Below, piece by piece: positions 57,491-64,000 of a DNA stretch of 64,000 nucleotides. Position 1 is the stretch's first letter. Each line of letters opens with the position of its first letter. The stretch covers positions 124,001 through 188,000 of the forward strand of contig NZ_FTOT01000002.1 in assembly GCF_900156815.1 (NCBI RefSeq), in the 5' to 3' direction. The DNA is from Gemmobacter megaterium (lineage in GTDB: Bacteria > Pseudomonadota > Alphaproteobacteria > Rhodobacterales > Rhodobacteraceae). The position numbers and the translations under genes are program-made. The notes under the pieces are model-generated. The model was not told the origin of the DNA and made no database searches. It was given only the letters and a program-made list of their open reading frames with translations.

Positions 57491-58365
57491 CATCCCCTCC
57501 GTTCCGGCACCCGGATGCGCCCTTCGGCCACCCGCACCGCCTGTCCTGCAACCCGCGCTGCCACCAGCGCACCATCCCTCACCACCGCCGTCAGGCGCAA
57601 GCGGCTGGGCCGCCCCATCTCGATCCCTTGATCGACCGTGATCTCGGTTTCCCCGTCGGCCAGCGCCCCCGCCTGCATCAGCACCGAGGCAAAGACCGCC
57701 GTGGCCGAGCCGGTGGCCGGATCTTCGGGCACCCCGGCGCCGGGCGCAAACATCCGCGCCTGAACCGACCGCGCGCCGGTCCGGCACCAGACCCACATCT
57801 TGCCCGGCAACCCCGCCGCCCCCAGCGCCGACCAGGCGGGTTCCTGCGGGCGGGCGCGGGCCAGCGCGTCCAGCGAGGCCACTTCGGGGTAGAGAAACCG
57901 CGATCCGCCCTCATGTACGCTGGCGCCCCGCACATCGGTCAGGCCCAGGGCCGTGGCGACCTGCGCCACATCAACTGGCATGGAAACCGCAAAAGGCACC
58001 ACAGGCGCCGTGAACTCGGCCACCGGCGCCCCGCCCGTGCCCAATGTCACCGGAACCAGCCCGGCGCGTTCCTCCAGCACCAGCGCCCCGGTCAGCCCGC
58101 GCAGATCGGCCAGCAGCAGCGCGCAGCCGATGGTGGGATGTCCGGCAAAGGGGATTTCGGCCAGCGGCAGGAAAATCCGCACCTTGGCCGCATGAGCCGG
58201 ATCCTCGGGCGTCTGGACAAAGATCGTCTCGGACAGGTTGAACTGCCGTGCGATGGTCTGCATCTGCCAGTCTTCCAGCCCATCGGCCTCCAGCACCACC
58301 GCCAGCGGATTGCCCGAAAACGGCCGGTCGGTGAACACGTCCAGAATGTGATAGTCCAGCATCAT
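57490..58365 (-). CDS. PhzF-family epimerase/isomerase
   Basis: A 291-residue two-domain protein of the PhzF/diaminopimelate-epimerase fold. HILDVFTDRPFSGNPLAVVL, NLSETIFV (with the conserved catalytic Glu) and PFAGHPTIG are standard, and the second-half PATGSATA block is present. PhzF itself isomerises a phenazine precursor; most homologues, including this one without phenazine genes nearby, have unknown substrates. The start at 58365 has AGGGG upstream; an adjacent ATG at 58362 is possible. The rlmJ gene lies 37 bases upstream. Confidence 0.92.
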   Translation of the reverse strand: MMLDYHILDVFTDRPFSGNPLAVVLEADGLEDWQMQTIARQFNLSETIFVQTPEDPAHAAKVRIFLPLAEIPFAGHPTIGCALLLADLRGLTGALVLEERAGLVPVTLGTGGAPVAEFTAPVVPFAVSMPVDVAQVATALGLTDVRGASVHEGGSRFLYPEVASLDALARARPQEPAWSALGAAGLPGKMWVWCRTGARSVQARMFAPGAGVPEDPATGSATAVFASVLMQAGALADGETEITVDQGIEMGRPSRLRLTAVVRDGALVAARVAGQAVRVAEGRIRVPERRG

Positions 58366-58402
58366 CCGCACCCCTGCCTACCCTGCTGATTGTCGCAAAA
58401 CC

Positions 58403-59185
58403 TCAAACGCCCAGATCGCGGAACAGCGCCGAGATACGCGCAGCTTCTTCCGCCATCCCCCATGCGGGATTGATGACGAACATCCCGGACCCCACCATGC
58501 GATGACCCGGCCGCACCGGGGCAAAGCGCACCTCGTGGCGAAGGGCCTCGGGATGGGCGGCGACCAGCCGCTCCAGCATGGGGCGATGCGCCCCGCCGGT
58601 CAGCAGCGGATACCACAACACGATCACCCCGACCGGCCATTTGCGGGCAATGGCGCCGATCAGGCCCGGCAGGCGGTCGTAATCCTCTTTCACCTCGTAG
58701 GACGGGTCGATCACCAGCACCCCGCGCCGCGGTGTCGGCGGGCACATCGACAGCGCCATGGCCAGGCCGTCTTCGCGCCGCACATCGGCATAGACATCGG
58801 CCATCGCCTCGCACAGCGCGGCATGTTCGCGCGGGTGCAGTTCGGCCAGGACGATCCGGTCAAAGGGCCGCAGCAGCGCCGCGGCAATCCGGGGCGAGCC
58901 GGGATAGGCCGAAGGCCCCGCAACGGCCCGCACCGCATCCAGACAGCGGCGATAGGGATGATCGGGGGGAAACCCCGCCTCCATCCGGGCAATGCCGGCC
59001 GCCGCCTCGCCCGTCTTGACCGCCTCTGGCGCGTCCAGCGCATACAGGCCCCGACCGGAATGGGTTTCCATATAGGTCAGCGCCTTGTCCTTGGCGGTCA
59101 TGTAGTCCAGCAACCACGCCAGCAGCGCGTGTTTCTGAACATCGGCCGGATTGCCGGCATGATAGATGTGCTGATAGGACAACAT
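58403..59185 (-). CDS. rlmJ: 23S rRNA (adenine-2030-N6)-methyltransferase
   Basis: A 260-residue RlmJ-family methyltransferase. The start MLSYQHIYHAGNPADVQKHALL is diagnostic. SHxGRG-like ETHSGRGLYAL binds S-adenosylmethionine, and VIDPSYEVKEDYDRL is the catalytic motif; it reads DPSYE where E. coli RlmJ has DPPYE. The enzyme methylates A2030 of 23S rRNA. It is divergent from the TetR-type gene. Confidence 0.94.
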   Translation of the reverse strand: MLSYQHIYHAGNPADVQKHALLAWLLDYMTAKDKALTYMETHSGRGLYALDAPEAVKTGEAAAGIARMEAGFPPDHPYRRCLDAVRAVAGPSAYPGSPRIAAALLRPFDRIVLAELHPREHAALCEAMADVYADVRREDGLAMALSMCPPTPRRGVLVIDPSYEVKEDYDRLPGLIGAIARKWPVGVIVLWYPLLTGGAHRPMLERLVAAHPEALRHEVRFAPVRPGHRMVGSGMFVINPAWGMAEEAARISALFRDLGV

Positions 59186-59289
59186 GCCCCAGCCCTAGCG
59201 CCTTGCCTTGTGCACGGCAAGCCGCGTCGCATTCGGACTTGCGCAGAGGCGCCGCCCGGTCCACCAAGACCTGCAAGAGGATCGCGCCG

Positions 59290-59916
59290 ATGACCACGCC
59301 CAAACCCCTGACCCGCATCCAGCAGAAAAACCGCGAGATGATTCTTGCCGCCGCGCTGGAGGTCTTTTCGCAGCAGGGCTTTCGCGGGGCGACGCTGGAC
59401 CAGATCGCCGAAGCCGCGGGCCTGTCCAAGCCCAACCTGCTGTATTACTTCCCCTCGAAGGAGGCGATGCACAGCGCCTTGCTGGATGATCTGCTCGACG
59501 TCTGGCTGCAACCCCTGCGCGATCTTGACCCCATGGGCGAACCCATGGAGGAACTGCTGCGCTATGTCCGCCGCAAACTGGACATGAGCCGCGACATGCC
59601 CCGCGAAAGCCGGCTGTTCGCCAACGAGATGCTGCAAGGCGCGCCGCGTGCCGGTCCCTTGCTGGACGGGCCGCTCAAGGCGCTGGTCGATGACAAGGCG
59701 GCAACCTTGCAGGACTGGATGGACGAGGGGCGCCTGGCACAGGTGCCGCCACAGCATCTGATCTTTTCGATCTGGGCGCTGACCCAGCACTATGCCGATT
59801 TCGAAATCCAGGTCCGCGCCGTGCTTGGCCCCGGCCATGATCCCTTTGACGAGGCCGGGGCCTTTCTGGACATGGTGTTCCGCCGCCTTCTGGAACCGGG
59901 ACAGAACGCCCGCTAG
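59290..59916 (+). CDS. TetR-family regulator, RutR-like
   Basis: A 208-residue TetR-type protein. TRIQQKNREMILAAALEVFSQQGFRGATLDQIAEAAGLSKPNLLYYFPSKEAMHSALL is the DNA-binding domain. The C-terminal part (DMPRESRLFANEMLQGAPR, FSIWALTQHYADFEIQVRAVLG) matches the RutR ligand domain, which in E. coli binds uracil and controls pyrimidine genes. No rut operon is adjacent, but a RutA-like monooxygenase is encoded at 45341. AGAGGA precedes the ATG. Confidence 0.9.
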   Translation: MTTPKPLTRIQQKNREMILAAALEVFSQQGFRGATLDQIAEAAGLSKPNLLYYFPSKEAMHSALLDDLLDVWLQPLRDLDPMGEPMEELLRYVRRKLDMSRDMPRESRLFANEMLQGAPRAGPLLDGPLKALVDDKAATLQDWMDEGRLAQVPPQHLIFSIWALTQHYADFEIQVRAVLGPGHDPFDEAGAFLDMVFRRLLEPGQNAR

Positions 59917-60004
59917 CGCCCTGGTCGATATGGCGCCGCGCGGACGGACGGACGGGCCAGCCGGCCCGCCCGCCCGTCTCGCACTTGCGTCACCCGCCCT
60001 GCAC

Positions 60005-60985
60005 CTAAAGCCCGCCCAGCACCTCGGCGGCAATCGCATAGCTGCGCTTGCGGGCCGCATGGTCATAGACCTGGGTCGCCAGGATCACCTCGTCCGGTTG
60101 CAGATCGGCGGTGATCCGCAGGATCTCGCGGCGCAGGGTTTCCGGCCCGCCGGTCGCCGAACAGGACAGCGCATGATCCACCCCGGCGCGGACCGACGGG
60201 GGGATGCGGCTGTCAATGTCATGGACCGGCGGTTGCAGCTTGCCCGGCCGCCCCAGCCGCAGATTGGCAAAGGTCTGCTGCATGGAGGTGCGCAGGAACC
60301 GCGCCTCGTCGTCGGTGTCAGCAGCAAAGCACCCCATGCCCATCATGAAATAGGGCTTGTCCAGCCAGGCCGAGGGGCGGAACTGCGCCCGATAGGTCGC
60401 CGCCGCCTGATGCAGGAAGTCCGGCGCGAAATGGCTGGCAAAGGCATAGGGCAACCCCAGATAGGCCGCCAACTGCGCGCCAAAGGTTGATGACCCGAGA
60501 ATCCAGACCGGAACCTGCGTCCCCTGCCCCGGAAAGGCGTGCACGGGGCCGTCGGACGCATCTCCCAGAAAGCCCAGCAATTCCACGACATCCTCAGGGA
60601 AGGTATCCGCCCCCGCCATATAGCGCCGCAGCGCCCGCATCGTCGGCTGGTCGGTGCCCGGCGCACGGCCCAACCCAAGGTCGATGCGCCCAGGGAACAG
60701 CGTGGCCAGCGTGCCGAACTGTTCGGCCACCACCAGCGGCGCATGGTTGGGCAGCATGATCCCCCCGGCCCCCACCCGGATGGTCCGCGTGGCGGCCGCC
60801 ACATGCTGGATCACCAGCGGCGTAGCAGCACTGGCAATACCCGGCATGTTGTGATGTTCGGCCAGCCAGTAACGGGTATAGCCTAGGCTCTCGGCATGTT
60901 GTGCCAGATCTGCCGAATTGCGCAACGCATCGGCAAAACTGCTGCCTTCGGGCACCGGCGCCAGATCCAGAACCGAAAATTTCAT
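60005..60985 (-). CDS. LLM-class oxidoreductase, YhbW/MsnO8-like
   Basis: A 326-residue luciferase-like protein: [10 protein letters not shown]-type start ([18 protein letters not shown]), [39 protein letters not shown] and [14 protein letters not shown] are the hallmarks of the YhbW group. Substrates of this group are unknown. Its start overlaps the end of the M3 peptidase gene by ATGA. Confidence 0.92.
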   Translation of the reverse strand: MKFSVLDLAPVPEGSSFADALRNSADLAQHAESLGYTRYWLAEHHNMPGIASAATPLVIQHVAAATRTIRVGAGGIMLPNHAPLVVAEQFGTLATLFPGRIDLGLGRAPGTDQPTMRALRRYMAGADTFPEDVVELLGFLGDASDGPVHAFPGQGTQVPVWILGSSTFGAQLAAYLGLPYAFASHFAPDFLHQAAATYRAQFRPSAWLDKPYFMMGMGCFAADTDDEARFLRTSMQQTFANLRLGRPGKLQPPVHDIDSRIPPSVRAGVDHALSCSATGGPETLRREILRITADLQPDEVILATQVYDHAARKRSYAIAAEVLGGL

Positions 60986-63003
60986 GCTGCCACCTCCAGC
61001 AGGCCACGGCCCTTCAACAGCGCCTCTGGCCCCGGCATCCGGCCCCGGAATGCGATGTAGAGATCATCGGCCTCGACCGACCCGCCCCGCGACAGGATGA
61101 ACTCATGCAGCTTGGCCGCCATTCCCGGATCGAACGGCCCGCCCGCCTCTTCAAAGGCTTCGAAGGCATCGGCGTCCATCACCTCGGACCACATATAGCT
61201 GTAGTAGCCCGCCGCATAGCCGCCGCCCGAAAACACATGCCCGAAATGCGGTGTCGCATGCCGCATGACAATGGCGCGCGGCATCCCCAGACCGGCCAGA
61301 ACCTCGGCCTGTTTCGCCATCGGATCCACCGGCGGCGCGCCTTCATGGAAGGCCATGTCCACCAGCGCCGAGGCGACATATTCCACCGTGGCAAACCCTT
61401 GGTCATAGGTCTGCGCCGCCAGCAAGCGGTCACGCAGATCGGCGGGCATCGGCGCGCCGGTCTGCCAATGCCGCGCATGGGCGTCCAGCACCTCGGGCAC
61501 CGACAGCCAGTGTTCATACAACTGGCTGGGCAGTTCCACGAAATCGCGCGCCACATTGGTGCCCGACAGCGACCCATAGGTCACATCCGACAACATACCG
61601 TGCAACGCATGGCCGAACTCGTGGAACAGCGTGCGCGCATCATCCCATGACAACAGCGCCGGCGTCCCCTTGACGAAGTTGCACACATTCACGATCACCG
61701 GCCGCTCGGCGCCGCCAAACACCCGCTGACCGCGGAACGACGACATCCAGGCGCCCGAGCGTTTTGAGGGCCGGGCGAAATAATCGCCAATGAACACCGC
61801 CACATGGGTGCCGCCGCGCGTCACCTCCCAGGCCCGCGCATCGGGGTGATACAGCGGCACGTCCAGCGCCCGGAATTCCAGCCTGAACAAGCGGTTGGCA
61901 CAGTCAAAGGCCGCCGCGATCATCGCATCCAGCGACAGATAGGGCTTCAGCGCCGCCTCATCCAGATCATGCTCAGCCTTGCGGCGCTTCTCGGAATAAT
62001 ACCGCCAGTCCCAGGGCTCCAGATCGCCATTGAGGCCATCGTCGTGCATCATCGCCGTCAGCACCGCCGCATCCGCCTCGGCCCGCGCCCTGGCAGGCGA
62101 CCAGACCCGCATCAGCAGATCGCGCACTTTGCCCGCATCGCGTGCCATTTCGGTTTCCAGCTTGTAGGCCGCGAAATCCGCATAGCCCAGCAACTGCGCC
62201 CGCTCGTGCCGGATCGCCAGCGTTTCCGCCGCAATGCCGCGGTTGTCCGTAGCGCCGCCATTCTCACCCCGCGCCACCCAGGCACGAAAAGCACGTTCAC
62301 GCAAATCACGCCGGGGCGAGAATTGCAGAAACGGCACGATCAGCGACCGGCCCAGCGTGATCACCGGCCCCGGACGCCCCCGCTCTGCCCCGGCATCACG
62401 GGCGGCGGTCCTGACAAACTCGGGCAACCCGTCCAGATCAGCCTCGGTCAGATCCATGAACCAGTCGCGCTCATCGGCAAGCAGGTTCTGCGAAAACTGC
62501 GTCCCAAGCACGGCGGCCCGCTCGTTGAGCGCCTTCATCCGCTCCGCCTGATCGGGCGCCAGCGCCGCGCCCGCCCGCACAAAGCCGCGCCGCGTCAACT
62601 CCAGCAACCGCACCTGCTCAGGCGTCAGATCCAGCCCGTCGCGGGCCTGCCACACCGCCTCGACCCGCGCGAACAGGGCCGGGTTCAGCACCCTTTCGCT
62701 GGAATAGGCCGCGAGCTTCGGCGCCAGATCGCGCTGCAACGCCTCGCGCGCGGGGGTGCTGTCCGCGCCGACCAGGTTGAAAAACACCCCTGCCACATGC
62801 TCCAGCCGGTCTTCGGCCGTTTCCATCGCCTCGATGGTATTGGCAAAGGTCGCAGGCTCGGGGTTTCCGGCAATCGCCGCAATAGTCGCCCGCGCCTCCT
62901 GCAAGGCCACCTCAAAGGCCGGGGCAAAATCCTCGTCCCGGATCTCGGCAAAGGGCGGCAGGTCGAACGGCAGCGCCGGGGGCGCCAGCAGCGGGTTGGT
63001 CAT
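60982..63003 (-). CDS. M3-family metallo-oligopeptidase (PrlC/OpdA/Dcp-like)
   Basis: A 673-residue thimet-like zinc peptidase. [14 protein letters not shown] is the HExGH zinc site (about residue 462), with the third ligand Glu about 28 residues further on. The long helical N-terminal half is typical. No signal peptide, so cytoplasmic: it degrades short peptides. The family includes oligopeptidase A and dipeptidyl carboxypeptidase; I cannot distinguish these reliably, though length and [23 protein letters not shown] match both. Confidence 0.94.
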   Translation of the reverse strand: MTNPLLAPPALPFDLPPFAEIRDEDFAPAFEVALQEARATIAAIAGNPEPATFANTIEAMETAEDRLEHVAGVFFNLVGADSTPAREALQRDLAPKLAAYSSERVLNPALFARVEAVWQARDGLDLTPEQVRLLELTRRGFVRAGAALAPDQAERMKALNERAAVLGTQFSQNLLADERDWFMDLTEADLDGLPEFVRTAARDAGAERGRPGPVITLGRSLIVPFLQFSPRRDLRERAFRAWVARGENGGATDNRGIAAETLAIRHERAQLLGYADFAAYKLETEMARDAGKVRDLLMRVWSPARARAEADAAVLTAMMHDDGLNGDLEPWDWRYYSEKRRKAEHDLDEAALKPYLSLDAMIAAAFDCANRLFRLEFRALDVPLYHPDARAWEVTRGGTHVAVFIGDYFARPSKRSGAWMSSFRGQRVFGGAERPVIVNVCNFVKGTPALLSWDDARTLFHEFGHALHGMLSDVTYGSLSGTNVARDFVELPSQLYEHWLSVPEVLDAHARHWQTGAPMPADLRDRLLAAQTYDQGFATVEYVASALVDMAFHEGAPPVDPMAKQAEVLAGLGMPRAIVMRHATPHFGHVFSGGGYAAGYYSYMWSEVMDADAFEAFEEAGGPFDPGMAAKLHEFILSRGGSVEADDLYIAFRGRMPGPEALLKGRGLLEVAA

Positions 63004-63063
63004 GGCAGATCTCCTTTGGCAGGAAACCTAGGCCCTCGCCCCCCGCGTTGAAAGCCCCGCCCC

Positions 63064-63095
63064 TTTCATCTTGCCCGAAATACCCTCGGGTGGGG
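63064..63095 (-). repeat. Dispersed intergenic repeat, copy near 63.07 kb
   Basis: Read on the minus strand: CCCCACCCGAGGGTATT, TCGGGCAAGATGAAA. It lies downstream of the lysyl-tRNA synthetase gene and its hairpins, 60 bases before the peptidase start. Confidence 0.82.
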
Positions 63096-63096
63096 T

Positions 63097-63154
63097 CCGG
63101 GGGAGGGTCCGAGGGCCCTCCCCCGGCGGGGGGTGCGGGGGGCAGGCCCCCCGC
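63097..63154 (-). terminator. Double hairpin after the lysyl-tRNA synthetase gene
   Basis: GCGGGGGG / CCCCCCGC (63135-63142 and 63147-63154, loop CAGG) and CCGGGGGAGGG / CCCTCCCCCGG (63097-63107 and 63116-63126) are perfect stems following the stop at 63162 on the minus strand. Confidence 0.7.
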
Positions 63155-63161
63155 CCCTCCC

Positions 63162-64000
63162 TCAGACCAGATCGCCGGCCAGGGCACGCGCCATCAGGGC
63201 GCGGGTCTCGTCGATGCCATAGAGCGCGATGAACCCGCCAAAGCGTGGCCCCTCGCTGGCGCCCAGCAGCACCTCATACAGCGCCCTGAACCAGTCGCGC
63301 AGGGTCTCGAACCCATGATCCTTGCCAACGGCGAAGGCCAGCGATTGCAGCGCCTCGGCATCCAGCCCGCCCTCCCAGGCCGCCAGACGCGCCGACATAT
63401 CCTCCATCGCCGCACGCTCCTGATCGGTCGGCAGGCGGAACACCCGCTTGGGCGCCACGAAATCGGCAAAGTAGCGCACGGCAAAACCCGCCGCCTGATC
63501 CAGTTGCGGATGGGTCTCGGGGCTGGCATCGGGCGCATAGCGACGGATAAAGCCCCACAGCCCCTTGGCATCCTTTGCCCCCGCCACCGAGGCCAGGTTC
63601 AGCAACATCGAGAACGGGACAACCATGTCCGATTTCGGCGGGGCGCCGGAATGGATATGCCAGACCGGGTTGTTCACCTGCTTGTCGGGGTCATTCGCTT
63701 CGGCATAGGCGCGCAGTTGCTGGTGATATTCGTCCACGGCCTTGGGGATCACGTCGAAATGCATCCGCTTGGCGGTTTTCGGCTTTTGATACATGAAATA
63801 CGACAGGCTTTCGGTCGAGGCATAGGTCAGCCATTCGTCGATGGTCAGCCCGTTGCCTTTCGACTTGGAAATCTTCTCGCCGTTTTCATCCAGGAACAGC
63901 TCATAGGTGAAATGCTCGGGCTTCCTGCCACCAAGGATCTCGCAGATCCGGTCATAGATCGGCGTATTGGTGCTGTGGTCCTTGCCATACATTTCAAAGT
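63162..64000 (-). CDS. lysK: Class I lysyl-tRNA synthetase, C-terminal part (runs off window)
   Basis: About 279 residues of the C-terminal half of an archaeal/alphaproteobacterial-type class I LysRS; the N-terminal part lies beyond 64000. EKISKSKGNGLTIDEWL holds the KMSKS-type loop (KISKS) typical of class I synthetases; the frame remains open to the window edge (…FEMYGKDH). The downstream all-helical anticodon-binding region ends in ALMARALAGDLV. It attaches lysine to tRNA-Lys. Class I LysRS instead of the class II form is normal for many Alphaproteobacteria. Confidence 0.95.
   Translation of the reverse strand, partial: FEMYGKDHSTNTPIYDRICEILGGRKPEHFTYELFLDENGEKISKSKGNGLTIDEWLTYASTESLSYFMYQKPKTAKRMHFDVIPKAVDEYHQQLRAYAEANDPDKQVNNPVWHIHSGAPPKSDMVVPFSMLLNLASVAGAKDAKGLWGFIRRYAPDASPETHPQLDQAAGFAVRYFADFVAPKRVFRLPTDQERAAMEDMSARLAAWEGGLDAEALQSLAFAVGKDHGFETLRDWFRALYEVLLGASEGPRFGGFIALYGIDETRALMARALAGDLV

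Noticed and set aside
57490-58365. Phenazine biosynthesis suggested by the PhzF-like protein
   Set aside because: No other phz genes are in the window; PhzF-fold proteins are widespread with unrelated roles.
63162-64000. Class I lysyl-tRNA synthetase as evidence of transfer from Archaea
   Set aside because: Class I LysRS is the normal form in many Alphaproteobacteria, so it is not an unusual acquisition here.
1-64000. Mobile elements, prophage, CRISPR or tRNA genes
   Set aside because: I looked for transposase or integrase motifs, regularly spaced repeats and tRNA T-loop/CCA patterns by eye and found none that could be supported.

Overview
The window is high-GC chromosomal DNA from an alphaproteobacterium, most likely of the Rhodobacteraceae/Paracoccaceae group (Rhodobacter, Paracoccus or a relative). 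This is inferred from several things: the dnaX-ybaB-recR block near a TrcR-type (DUF1013) regulator; the phaZ <- -> phaC-phaP-phaR arrangement with CTGC-N3-GCAG operators upstream of phaP; a class I lysyl-tRNA synthetase; dense ATGA start/stop overlaps; and a dispersed intergenic motif (GGGTATTTT followed by GGCAAGATGAA). I saw no tRNA, rRNA, insertion sequence, prophage or CRISPR array. The genes look like ordinary chromosome, with metabolic islands set between housekeeping blocks.

Layout. 1-7.7 kb (minus strand): a compact catabolic/uptake operon with two carboxymuconolactone-decarboxylase/AhpD-like proteins, a LysR regulator, an FAD/NADPH monooxygenase-like flavoprotein and a complete peptide-type ABC importer, almost all joined by 4-bp overlaps. 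7.9-9.6 kb: an Lrp-type regulator divergent from a Cds1-like cysteine desulfhydrase. 9.7-20.3 kb: housekeeping genes dnaX, ybaB, recR, a membrane LytTR protein, trcR, RNase T2, a cold-shock protein, thrS, a Tag-type glycosylase and two alpha/beta hydrolases. 20.3-25.2 kb: the polyhydroxyalkanoate (PHA) locus. 25.3-31.6 kb: a DegT-type aminotransferase, PuuB-like oxidase, class I amidotransferase, PuuA-like ligase and glycerate kinase, suggesting polyamine/amine use.

31.7-50.8 kb is the most interesting part. A second peptide-type ABC importer shares an operon with a CrtI/PYROXD2-like flavoprotein. Opposite it run an isatin-hydrolase-like cyclase, a second CrtI/PYROXD2-like flavoprotein, a MarR regulator and the long fused indolepyruvate oxidoreductase IorA-IorB. 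Next come a RutA-like flavin monooxygenase with a divergent winged-helix regulator, and a StyA/indole-epoxidase-like monooxygenase with its flavin reductase, an SDR and a divergent AraC regulator. The last set resembles the Acinetobacter iif indole-oxidation cluster. Together they suggest a route indole -> 3-hydroxyindolin-2-one/isatin -> isatinate beside arylpyruvate oxidation. This is a gene-context inference, not a demonstrated pathway.

50.8-64 kb: a corA-like gene split by a frameshift; a polar amino-acid ABC system coupled to a second glutamine-synthetase-like ligase; then TerB-like, DUF1330, PhzF, RlmJ, a RutR-like TetR, a YhbW-like luciferase-family protein, an M3 oligopeptidase and the 3' part of a class I lysyl-tRNA synthetase gene running off the window. 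Regulatory structure that can be read directly includes a phaP promoter with a PhaR operator between its -35 and -10, strong hairpins just after both complete solute-binding-protein genes inside their operons, and about a dozen hairpin terminators.
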